Below, piece by piece: positions 15,127 to 26,609 of a stretch of 64,000 nt of DNA. The notes under the pieces are model-generated. The model saw only the letters and a program-made list of their open reading frames with translations. It was not told the DNA's origin and made no database searches. Position 1 is the stretch's first letter. Every line of letters starts with the position of its first letter. The translations under genes were made by a program, and so were the position numbers. Source of the DNA: Nelumbo lutea (Eukaryota > Streptophyta > Magnoliopsida > Proteales > Nelumbonaceae); the NCBI GenBank assembly GCA_022828595.1, contig JAKGHH010000001.1, positions 125,128,999 to 125,192,998 on the forward strand, in the 5' to 3' direction.

Positions 15127-18100
15127 AGCTTGCTTCTTTATGGATGCGCTTTTATCTGCAGAATCCATCCTGCCATGCTCCCCTGTGTGCTATGTAGATA
15201 GGTAACATTGTAATTTGTTTTAATTTTCTTATAAAGCAGTTCTATTGCTGTGGCTCCTGCAAAAGTTGGAACAAAGAGCGAATATCTACCAACCATACAG
15301 TGTAGTGGGAAGTAACTTCAACCTCTTGTAAGCATTTTTCAACTTCATTTGTCGATATCAATCACAATTTTCATGCAGCAAACATGAGTATGTTTCAATA
15401 TGGATTACATTTTGGACAGTAGAACTAGCATAATTTGGCTCCATCATCCAGCTCTACTCGGATTTATGGGAAAATTTACTCAAATTGTGCTACTCATACA
15501 GAAGATTTTTCTTCAGAATGAAATATGATGTAAAGACCCTGTATATCCATGTTACGTAGGATAGCATCAACAAGTTGTCATATAGAGAATTTACACTCGC
15601 ACTTGAAATATTTAACATGATGGAAAATTGGTTATAGTTCTACTACCATAACCCATCATCATCCATGCCTTATCCCAACTATATGGGGTTGGATACGTGA
15701 ATCCTGTTTCGCCAACCTATTCTATTTAAAGCCATATCCACCGTTAAATTATTAGTGCTTAAATCATTTATTACTACTTGTACCCGTAGCCCCCTTCAAA
15801 TCTGCTACCATAACCCTAATTAAAGATGCTGAATTTCCTTTAAGCCTGAAATCACTGTATCTATACAATGGAAACGTGAAAACAAGTGATATGACGCCAA
15901 AATAACTTCATTTTATTTAAAATCAAGCCACTCAGGAATGACGAGGACTCTTTATAGTTGGGAGATTATTTAATTGGGTGACACTCGACCCCTGGGATGA
16001 GTGGTTACTCTTGGTTATAAAAGTTTATAGTTGGTATCATAGCACATCTTTATCAATAACCCAATTCAACCAAATTTGAGTTGGAGTTTAGAGCAAGGTT
16101 CAAAATATTGCAACTATAGGGACATACCGGTCCATACATATTGTTCCAGTTTATGGTTGATGCATGGAACACCGCAAATTGGGGTGTTTCACTATTTTTC
16201 GCACCATCCAAGTGTATCAAACCCATATTGCCTGTATTGACTGCGAAGGTAGGGTATCAATGTAGCCATTTACAAATTCATAAGAGGATGACAGAACACT
16301 CTCAAACACCTTTACACAACCCAAGGTGACCAGATCAGCAAAAGAATTACAACAAAGCATAAAAAATAATAATAATAATAATAATAATAAATCAAGATTT
16401 TTGAAATCATAATTGTCTTGGATCCAACGTAAGAAGAGAAAAAGAAGTAAGTTTTCTTTGATGTTTCCATTTTAGATTCAATTGTTCAAATTCTGTTTGT
16501 GTTTGAATGTTATAAAACACTTATATCTACAATAATATACTTTCGTTGTCTTTAAAATCCAATATTTTTTGGTCTTACAAGTAAATCTATATAATTTTTG
16601 ACAAAAAAATTGGTGGAAAATATAAAATAACAGAAAACTATTATATATTTTGCATGATTTGATTACAGGGAATAATTATAATGCTAATATATGGATGGAT
16701 GATCTTTCATATACTTATATTCATAGATCCATCAAAGTTTTTGTTTTTTTTATTTTTTTTAAATTTTGGAATAAAAATAAATATAAAATATTTATTTAAA
16801 AAAAAATCATACTCAATTGTGACTCGTATCAGGGTCTCTTGGGTGTGGATGGTTATATAATTTGATTCTTTGCTCTTATAAATTTATTTTTTAGCGAAAT
16901 TTTGAGAGAAATAAAAATACAGTATATAAAAAAAGGAAATTTAATATGGTTTTACATTATGCAATGATAGATAATAACGATAATGTGGATCCATGGATCT
17001 ATCATATTCATAGATCAATTATAAACTTTTTTGCCAATATTTATTTTTTTGAATTTTTTGTAATTTTGAAAATAAAATAAAGTATGTGATTCTTATATTT
17101 GCCTTGGTAAGTAATATTTATATGTTTGTGAATGATGATGACTCACTATATATTTATTCATAGAGACCATTAAAGTACGTGATTCTTATGTATAAAAACA
17201 TCACTTAAGATTTATATTTAGTTTTTCTTTTTTTAATGCATTTTTATGATTTATTTGCGTTCCCATGTCATATCCTTGAGTATTTGTATTTTTCATCCGC
17301 ATTTATGCATGTCCAAAGCCTAACATAATACTTCTCATAAAATTGCATGTCTGATATGCCTTGCATTTTTAATACTTTGAACCTTGATTCTAAATCATCT
17401 ACAATAGTACATAGGTTAGATTGGATTAGGGTTGGGGTTCAATAATTGAGATAGGGTTAAGGTTGAGTTGAGCTCAATCCAATTTAGTCTGGCTTAATTT
17501 TCTATTCAAATGCAACTTGACCCATTGAAGTAAAGATGTCATTAGTTATCAATTCAACAGCCTAGCCCGAGCTGGGGCTTATGTTGTTCGATTCAACTTA
17601 ATGAGAAACAAAATTCTGTAAGTAAAGGAATTCTGAGAAATGCATTTGGTTCAAAATTGGCCAAAATATTTAGCATTACCACCTTTTTGGATTTTCATGC
17701 TATTTAAATCAAAAACTGCATTGGTAGGTCCCACCTGACATTGTTTTATAAGATTTGAACATATAAGAAATTATGAAAAATTGGTGGATATATCACACAT
17801 GAAGATTGAGGTCTATTATTTACTGTTTCTCTTTATGGAAGTGAATATATATTTCAAAAATATGTCTGACATGTCATAACATTTCTTCCAAATTTGTATA
17901 TATATGAGAAATTTTTATAAAAATAATTGGTGGGATCACATGAAAATTGGTTGCCCCAACATGATTGTTGGTGGCCCTCACATATGTAGCACATGTCACC
18001 ACATTTTTTCCAAATTTGAACATAGGTGGCTCCCAAATGTTGATAGAGACGTAATGCCCAATGTTTCTCTTTATTAACATGAATAGGCATTCCGAATATG

Positions 18101-18443
18101 ATGGACATGCTACATTTCTTTCAAGAATAAAGCCAACTCTTGCTCAAGTGCAAGAAGACTTTTGGGCATGCAACACTTAGGTAAGGAAAGGAATTTAAAT
18201 TATTGGCCATTTGTAGATAAAAGTTGAATTGGTGTCTATTTTAAGCATTATCTTGCCCCACTCATGTCAAATATTGGCAAAATTGAGTAAAAACTGGGCC
18301 CCAAAATGTGAACCAAATAGGGCCCTAAAGAACTCAAAAAGCCTAAGGTCATATAGTAGCCAAATAGTTTAATATGCATGGTTTCAAAGGGCTTAAGCTC
18401 TGAGGCAAGAGACTTGGGTTTTGCTTAGAGGCTTAAGCCTTTG
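15127..18443. other. FNR 3' region and AT-rich spacer
   Basis: The FNR 3' UTR probably ends near 15220-15240 (AATTTTCTTATAAAG). Around 15650-15800 is a motif common in plant interspersed repeats (CCCAACTATATGGGGTTGG). An (AAT)n run is at 16363-16390. Around 16690-17190 are three degenerate copies of a TATTCATAGAtC-containing repeat. No coding sequence is recognised. Confidence 0.5.
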
Positions 18444-18451
18444 TTAGAAAT

Positions 18452-18941
18452 AAGAGTGAAAACAAATCGAGCCTTTTATGAGTTATTCGAGCTCAGCTTG
18501 TGAAAAGTTTAACTCGGCTTGGTATAAACCGAGTTTCACGCTGAACTTGAGCCCAATATATAGGATTGTTTTCTAATCAAGTCAAGCTCTAGCCTAATAT
18601 AGTTCAGCACATAAGGCTCGCTAACCTAATCAAGCTTGTATATACATATAAAAAATAATATATACATAAATATATAAATAAAAATAAAAATATTGTATAT
18701 ATTATTTTTAGTTTTTATATGTATAACAATAACCAGTTTTTATAATTTTTAAATTTTTTATGTGTAAAATAACAAAATTAAATATTTTATATTTATATTT
18801 TTAATTTTAGTCGAGCCGAACTCAAGCTCAACTCTCTAGCTTGAACCGAGCTTGAACTCGAGCTTAAGCCTCATGGCTTTCTAGCAATTGGAGATTGAAT
18901 AGTCAAATATTCGGTTTGGCTCAACTTGGATCCACCCCTAA
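18452..18941. mobile_element. hAT-type MITE with perfect 8-bp TSD
   Basis: The left end AAGAGTGAAAACAAATCGAG and the right end GGCTCAACTTGGATCCACCC then CTAA are imperfect inverted repeats. Identical TTAGAAAT copies flank the element (18444-18451 and 18942-18949), the 8-bp duplication expected of hAT elements. Subterminal arms are rich in CGAGC/GCTCG repeats around an AT-rich core. It is non-coding and non-autonomous. Confidence 0.85.
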
Positions 18942-19205
18942 TTAGAAATATGTATAAGCCCCCAAGATGTAAGCCCTAAACCCCAACACTCCCCCCCACA
19001 CACCCAAAAAAAAAAAATGGATGTAATCCATAAAATGCATAAGCCTCAAAGCCTATAACAATTGATTTATTTAATATTATTGTTTTATGTTTCTTTTTAA
19101 GTTTAAAATATATGGAAAGAGGCACTTTGATAATTATGGGACAAATAAAAATATTAAAATGAAAAGCTAATCAAGCAAATAGGGTTCCTAGTTTCCCATA
19201 GGAGG

Positions 19206-19894
19206 TGATTTAGCGCGATCTAGCTGCTCCCAGCTGGAAGTGACTTGGCTTCCATACAGACGATGGACTGAACCTGCAAGGATATCAGAGAACCCTGGGA
19301 TGCTAACCCGGTGAGGTCACTCCAATGCTTAAGTCAATAGGCTAGTAGCGAGCTAAAATTGCTTGAAAATGAGAGAGCTTGAGAGCAGGAAATCACGCAT
19401 ACCCTGCACCCCTAGGGGTGGAGCCTTTATATAATGGAGTCCTCGCAGGTTTCGTGGAGTAGTTTCGGAATCCTCGTCATGATGATATCCGTTTCCGCGA
19501 TAATGGGAGATAGTGTTGCTAACTGATAAGGTTTATCAAGTCCGCCCGAATCGGTCGGGGGATATAACGCTGGCTGTTACGCGACGTGATCCCGTGAATT
19601 CCGAGAACCGTCGAAGGGATTTTCAGGATCCTCATAGTGGCACATCGGTATGACACCTTTAAGTCCCGAACTAGATTGAATGTCGAAGTGCCTTGGCATC
19701 TAAGTGTTCTTGTTGCGATCTGGTACCGAGGCGATCTCATTTCGGGGTGACCCTGTCTCAAGGTCACTTTAGCTTGGGGTAGATGAGTACTTGAGACTAT
19801 TATGCTGCGGGCTGATCATGCTGAGCTATCGTCTATTAGTCAGGTCGTGTCCACGTGTCACAATATCATTGGAGGGCCAAATCCGCCCTCATCA
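19206..19894 (+). mobile_element. Solo LTR with 5-bp TSD
   Basis: This 689-bp segment begins TGATTTAGCG and ends CCGCCCTCATCA, so it has TG...CA ends. It is flanked by identical GGAGG pentamers (19201-19205 and 19895-19899). It is clearly GC-richer than its surroundings. It carries a TATA-like CTTTATATAATGG near 19430, and the pattern ACCTGCAAGGATATC...CCGGTGAGG near 19274-19315 recurs in plant Gypsy/LARD LTRs. No internal domain or second LTR is present. It is the product of LTR-LTR recombination. Plus orientation is inferred from the TATA. Confidence 0.8.
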
Positions 19895-19899
19895 GGAGG

Positions 19900-21732
19900 C
19901 AAATGGAAATGCTCCCTAAATTCACTTACCCTAAAAATACTTACCCAGGTAAGTATCTTACTAAAAAGCAAACAGAGCCTTAGGGTTTTAGAAGAGTTCA
20001 ATGAAACAAGGACCAAAATAAACCTTCATCGTTCCATTAATTTGGTCAAATTAAGTAGATTTTTTTCTTATTATTCTATACTTTGGGGTCACTAAAAATT
20101 TAGCTTCCTAAGTTTGTCAAATTAAGTAGATTTTTGCCTCTTAATTCTCTTCCCAATGGATTGTGTGTGGATAAATTTCATGTTTTGTGTTTTTATGTTA
20201 TATGCTTTTTGTATTTTCATAAATATTGTTTTCAAAACAAGCTTTTGATGGTAAAAACATTAATATGTGTTTGGTTACAACGTATTGCTCTACCACATGT
20301 AGACTTGGCAATTGGGTTGGGTGAGTTGGGTTCGGGTTCGGGTTCGGGTTCGGGGGTCGGTGTTGGTGTCGGGTTCGGGTCAGGTTGGGTCAAGGTACTT
20401 CATGTTGATTTCAGGTTAGGTTGTCAAATGTTAAACCCTAATCCTAAATGTTCAGGTTAGGTTGACCCATGGGTCAATTCAGGTCATCCCAAAAAATAAT
20501 TAAAATTTTAAACAATAAAGAAAAATTACATGAAAAATGTCAAAATTAAAAGAATTAACCTTAAAATTCCAGATATAAAATAAAAAATTGAATATTTAAC
20601 AATTTAAAGAGTAAACAATAAAAAGTAAAGACTAAATAGAAAAAATTAAAGAGTGAAAACTTCTAACAATGCATAAATAATCCCAATTAGACTTGACAAT
20701 CGGATCAACGGGTTGACCCATGACCCAACCCAACCCAACCCAGTTTTTTTCAAGTTGAGTTAGGTCGGGTCATTTTCACATTCAGATAGCTAAATATGAG
20801 ACCCTAACCCTGTTTTTTGAGTTGGGTTGGGTCGGGTCCATATGTGACATGATATATTCGACATATGAACCTATTATTTGTTGAAATTTATAATGTAAAA
20901 ATATCACATGAACCATAGTTGTGCCATGTGACACAAATTAATGCCTTTATGGACATCAAATTTGGAATATATTTTGCCATGTGTTACAAATTTGCCACAT
21001 GGCATATTTTGTCATGTATTACAATTTTTTCCATATAGCATATTTTTCATGTATCACATGTTTTGGCTACATGACATATATTTGACATGTGTCACTAACT
21101 TTGCCACATGAAGTTTGGGTTATATATAACCCAAGTTGCTTTCTTTGTTAAGCTAAAAAATGTTGTTTCACTCTTTTTTCTAAAATGTTGGATAATTATA
21201 AATCTAGTATCGATTATATAGATGATTCATTAGAAAATCTCATTATTGAAAGAAATTTTGATGATAGAGATTTCTTAATAATATAAAACATATAATTGGT
21301 CGTTTGAACAATTGAATAAATTTGGATATTGGAATTTGAAATATAAAAGGTTTATGGTTTTATGGTTACTAGTTGATTAATTATTATTTTATTAAATCTA
21401 AAAATTTAGATTTTGTCATAGATGGTTGTAAATTCTATTAATTCTCTCTCTCACCCATACACACATATTTATTTGGGTAATTGTTTCTTAAAATACTTAC
21501 ACAGGTTTTATCTATATATATTTTTTAATTTACAGATAAATTATATAATGATATTTTTATTTGTAAAATGATATTATTAAAAAAATTAAAATGAACAAAT
21601 TTATCCAATTACATTTTATAAGAAGATGGGTATAATTTTACCACAAACTTTCCCCTTCAATCCATGAAAAATGTACGGGGCTTGATGTAGAAGGTGATGT
21701 AGGCAGTATAAGTAATTGGATTTGGATATAAT
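19900..21732. other. Spacer with GGGTTC/GGGTTG repeat blocks
   Basis: Around 20310-20400 is a short (GGGTTC)n stretch within a GGGTTGGG-rich block. Around 20690-20840 is a related block containing CAACCC repeats. The two share AGACTTGRCAATYGG at their left edges. They look like ends of old MITEs. Around 20900-21120 are repeated CATGTGNCA / GCCACATG motifs. No genes are seen. Confidence 0.45.
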
Positions 21733-24700
21733 CTAACTATATATAAATTAAAACTGGTCCTCAGGTCTCTCTTTTAGGAAACCCTCTATTCTATTTTTCT
21801 GTTTTTTTTTTTTCTTAATTTTTTAATCCATGTAATTATCTCACAACCAATCTTTAGGAAGCATGGGAACGTTTGGACTGTCAAAGCCCCTCCCACCCAC
21901 GTCTGCCATTAAATCTTATCTTATAGGAAGCCTAAGAACTTTGGACTTTCAAGCTTTTCTACAAAAAACTGTTGGACTCCCATGCATGTTTGCTCATTTC
22001 TTGTTTTTTTTCAGTCTGACTTTATTCAAGTATCAGATTCGAATTCACTCGAGCAGACGTGATTTAGCTTGGAAGAAGAATCTCAGCAATTCTCCAATTG
22101 TACGTATTTGTTTTTTTTCTTTTTTTGCGAAAAACAGATTTTATTAGGTGATTTTTTTTGCATTATTGGGTGAATTATTAAGTGTTTTTCTGATGCTGAG
22201 TATCAAAAATAAGATTGACTCATTAAAAAGTAGAGAAAACAGCAAGAAAAAGCAATAAAAATGAAAAAAAAATTAACCGGGTCGTCGGAGAACCCGTTTC
22301 AACGGTTGGGCGAAGAAGACAATGAAAACGGTTTTTCGCGATCCGTTTTCGATAGAATATTGGGTACATCCGAACCCGAACCGTTTTAGGACGGTTCGCA
22401 CCAATCGTCCGTTACACGGTTAATTACAATAATTAATGTTGATTAATATTAACAATAATTAACGTCAATAAATTTAATGTTGATTATGTGGATTGGTTAT
22501 GAGATGATTAACGACCAAACGTTAATAAATACTGTATTAACATCAAAAAATTTAATGTTGATTACGTGGATTGGTTGTGAGATAATTAACGTCCAAACAT
22601 TAATAAATACTGTAATTACAGTATTATTTATTGGTTGACTTTAATAATTACAGTATTATTTTAATTACAACACTTTTCATAATTACACTATTTTTCTAAT
22701 TTTTAATAATTAACATTATTTTAAAATTACAGTATTTCTCAATTAACAGTATTAATTACAATATTAAATTAATTAACAGTAATTTGTTAATTACATTTAA
22801 TAAATACATTTAATGAACAGTAGTAAACAGTAATAAATACATTACTTTTAAAAAATAATATATTTTTAATTAAAAGTAATTAACAGTAATAAATTAGGTT
22901 GATTACAATTAACAATAATTAATTACTGTTAATTACTTTTAATGAATTAATTATTGTTAATACAACATAATTGATTACTGTTAATATTAACAGTATTTAC
23001 TAATTAGAGTAATTTAATAATTACAATATTTTTATAATTACAGTATTTTTCAGAATTTTTAATAAAATACATTTAATGACATTTAAATAATTACAATATT
23101 TTAATAAATACAGTATTTATTAATTACAAGTATTAATAATCACTGTAATTATTAAAATAATATATTTATTAATTAACAGTAATTTAATAAAAATGTATTT
23201 ATTAAATAACAGTATTTTCAAAAAAAGAAAACTAACAGTAATTATTTTTTTATAATTAACTGTATTTTCATAATTTTTAATAATTAACATTATTCTAAAA
23301 ATTACTGTATCTATTAATTAACAGTATTTAATTTACACTATTTAATTATAATAATAAGTGATTATCACAAAATTAACTGTAATTATTTTGTATAATTAAC
23401 AATAATTATTTATATAATTAACAAAAATCGACATATGGTAATTTAATAATTAACAGTAGCTCTAATAAACACTAATTATTTTCAAAAAATTACATTTATT
23501 TACATATAAATATTTACAATATTAATAAATACATTATTTGATTTACACTTTTTAATAAATACATTATTTAAAAAAATGATATGTTTTTAATTAAAAGTAA
23601 TTAACACTAATTATTGTAATTAACAGTAATTATAAGTTAAGCTGTAAATTACAATTACCAGAAAATTATATTTATTTAATTAACATTAATTATTAATTAA
23701 CAGTAGTATAATTCACAGTATTAAGCATTAATTATAATCTAAGCTATAAATAGCATAAAATTACACATAATTATCAGGTTATTTAATTAGTTTTAGCCAA
23801 GAAATTACCAATATATTTCTAAAAATATGATGATTTCCAGAAATTAATATATATATATATATATATATGTCTCTCCTTTCTCCCCCACCTTTTTCCTAAT
23901 TTCTCAGAATTTTGAATTTTCTATTTTCTTAATCTACATAATATCATTTAAACCAATGCAGGAGGTGTTTGGGCTTCCAATGCATCTCCTGCCACATGCT
24001 TTTATTTCAAGGATACTCCAAACTCCTCTCTATCTTCTTCCCATGCATCTCACTCAAAGTTACAAAGCCACCTTAGACATTAAAAATCTGAGATTGGTGA
24101 ACATAGAAGAATAAAGCCACATCCTCCAGTTTTTTGTCGTTCTTCAGTGAACACATACCAGGTATGTTTTAGATTATGTTTTCTATTTTTCTTGGGTGTT
24201 AAATCCTATTTTTTGAAAGTAAACTTTGTATCGTTCTTTAGTTTTTTATCATATTGTATTGTGTTCACAGAAAGTAAACTCTGTGAGAACGTTGGAGATA
24301 AATCCTATTTCAATAGTTTCAAGTACGTTGGAAATAAAGTTTTGAAAAGGTTTACAGATTGGTAATGAGAACGTTGGAGATAAGTTTAGGTTAGTAATTT
24401 TTTCTTTGTTTTTTGCTTTTCATCTTATAGTAAGTTTGAGAGATAAGTTTCATTTTTCTTTGTTTTTGGTTTTTCTTTTGAAATGCATTGTTTTTCCATT
24501 TTAGGGTGGTTTTTCTTCTTCCTTGGATTCTGAAATGCGACTTCGGTAACTCTTCTCCATTTCAGGTTGGTTTTCAAGCGCGCTTTCCACCAAGAAACAC
24601 TTCGTTCAAGTCGGTTCTGGCCTTTGAAAGCTTAATGTAAAATACATTAATGATATCTATTATGTTATAAATAGTATAAAATTACAAACTATAAATGATT

Positions 24701-24870
24701 TAATTAGAAGTATTTACAATTGCATTATTATTTTTAATTTTTAATAATTTACAGTATTTAAAAAATACATTATTAATTAATTAATATTATTATTTAATTA
24801 GAAGTATTTATAAATGCATTATTTCGCTTTTTATTTACCAAATCCCATGCATCGCATGGGTCTGTGCTAG
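21733..24870 (+). mobile_element. Probable non-autonomous Helitron
   Basis: The 3' end is diagnostic in style. A hairpin (CCCATGC-AT-GCATGGG, about 24844-24860) is followed after about six bases by CTAG (24867-24870) and a T, as in plant Helitrons. A candidate 5' end is TCTAACTATATATAAATTAA at about 21733, preceded by A. The interior (22430-23780) is extremely AT-rich with endless AATTAACAGTA/TACTGTAATT variants. A GC-richer island lies at 22270-22430. No helicase gene is present. The 5' border is uncertain. Confidence 0.5.
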
Positions 24871-25283
24871 TATATATATATGGCATGGTGGTCCACGTCA
24901 GAGGGCCTCTCCTTGCTCCAAAACCCCTATGCTGCTCTCACTTTAATTATTAATTACAGTATTTAATTAGAAGTATTTATAAATGCATTATTTCACTTTT
25001 TTTACCAAATCCCGTGCATCGCACGGGTCTGTGCTAGTATATATATATGGCATGGTGGTCCACGTCAGAGGGCCTCTCCTTGCTCCAAAACCCCTATGCT
25101 GCTCTCACTTTAATTATTAATTACAGTATTTAATTAGAAGTATTTATAAATGCATTATTTCACTTTTTTTACCAAATCCCGTGCATCGCACGGGTCTGTG
25201 CTAGTATATATATATGGCATGGTGGTCCACGTCAGAGGGCCTCTCCTTGCTCCAAAACCCCTATGCTGCTCTCACTTTAATTC
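24790..25283 (+). repeat. 167-bp tandem triplication of a Helitron 3' end and its flank
   Basis: Three near-identical Helitron-type 3' termini end in CTAG at 24870, 25037 and 25204, exactly 167 bp apart. Each is followed by the same 3' flank (TATATATATATGGCATGG to CTCTCACTTTAATT). After the first two, the flank joins ATTAATTACAG of the element's terminal region; after the third it continues into unique CTCTCTCCC. The repeat unit therefore combines the last about 90 bp of the element with about 80 bp of host flank. Confidence 0.85.
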
Positions 25284-26534
25284 TCTCTCCCTCCCCCATC
25301 CCACCACTCACATTATACTCAATAACCCTCTTTCCTCTATGTTTATCCCTTTGGATATTCCCTCCTACAAATATTCCTAAAATCTCTTTCTACCAAAATT
25401 TAATCTAATCTACCCAAGTGGCACCATTATCCTCCACTTTCTCTTAAATTATCTTATTATCTCTAATTCCTATTTTTATCCTAAATTATCTCTAATTTAG
25501 AAGAGATTTTCTCTCTTAAATTATCTCTATTTCCTATTCATCATCTTTCACACTTTTCATCTATATCTATCTAAAGAAAATTTGAATTAAAAAATTAAGA
25601 ATTATTTAAATATTATAATAAAAATCATGTAAGAAGAATATGAATTATAATTTTATGGATGATTCAATTTAAATATTATTCATATAATAAAAAATAATAC
25701 TAAACAATATTATTTAAATATTTTAATAACAAAATATTAAAAATAACTAAATAATCATATAACAAAACATTTAATATTATGTAGTAACTTTTAAATAAAT
25801 ATAATTTAAACATATACCTATTATTTAAATATTTAAATAACTGAATTTTTAAATATCAAAATATTTAACATAACTAAATTTTAAATAGTTAAAATAATGG
25901 AATTATGTAATAAATTTTAAAAAATTGATTAAAAGTAGAAAAATAATTATAATAGATTTCATAATGGCCAACTAAATTGACCTAGTCGGGTTAGGGAGTT
26001 GATCACCCAAAAACGACTGACCATTAGTGAAAATCAACCAACTTGGGTTATATTGGTTTGGTTTAGTCGATCAGTTCAAAAGATTTAAACTTAAAAAAAA
26101 ATAAATTTAAAAAATTATAGTGATATTATTAAAAATAAATAAAATAAATTTAAATTTACAATATAAAATATTTTGACTAAGAAATATGGGAATTTCCCAC
26201 TTTCCCATATTCCATATATATATATATATATATATATGATCAAACTGAAATTGACCTAACTTAGTTGAGTTGGGAAATTTCTGAACTGAAGCCAACTAGA
26301 AATATTAGAAAACTGACTAACTTGGGTCAAGTTGGGTCGGATTGATTAGTTTGGTCAGTTTCATCGGTTTGATGAACAATCCTAGATGAAATTAATTATT
26401 GTTATTCTTGTATTGTAAAAAATTATTAAAAATAGTATATAAAAATATATAATTATTAAATATTTAAATAGTTAAAATATAAAACAATTGTATACTCTTT
26501 ATGTATTTATATTATTTTGTTTTCGCTTAGCAAA
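25284..26534. other. AT-rich spacer
   Basis: C/T-rich sequence to about 25560 is followed by AT-rich sequence. About 25970-26370 holds GACCTAGTCGGG- and TTGGGTCAAGTTGGG-type blocks suggestive of an old MITE. A (TA)n run is at about 26216-26237. No coding sequence is recognised. Confidence 0.4.
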
Positions 26535-26562
26535 ACCTGTGAATCATACCAGTCCTCGCTAA
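26535..26562 (+). mobile_element. Degenerate Helitron 3' terminus
   Basis: AACCTGTGAATCATACCAGT followed by CCTCGCTAA and T resembles the intact termini at 24840-25204 (stem, short loop, spacer, CTRR, then T). The stem has decayed. The match is by eye. Confidence 0.4.
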
Positions 26563-26609
26563 TAATAATATATTTGTAGATGAACTTGAACTTCAAAGTC
26601 TTGTTCAGC

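Noticed and set aside
20325..20360. (GGGTTC)n as an interstitial telomere
   Set aside because: The unit is GGGTTC, not the plant telomere TTTAGGG, and it lies within a GGGTTGGG-type MITE-like block.
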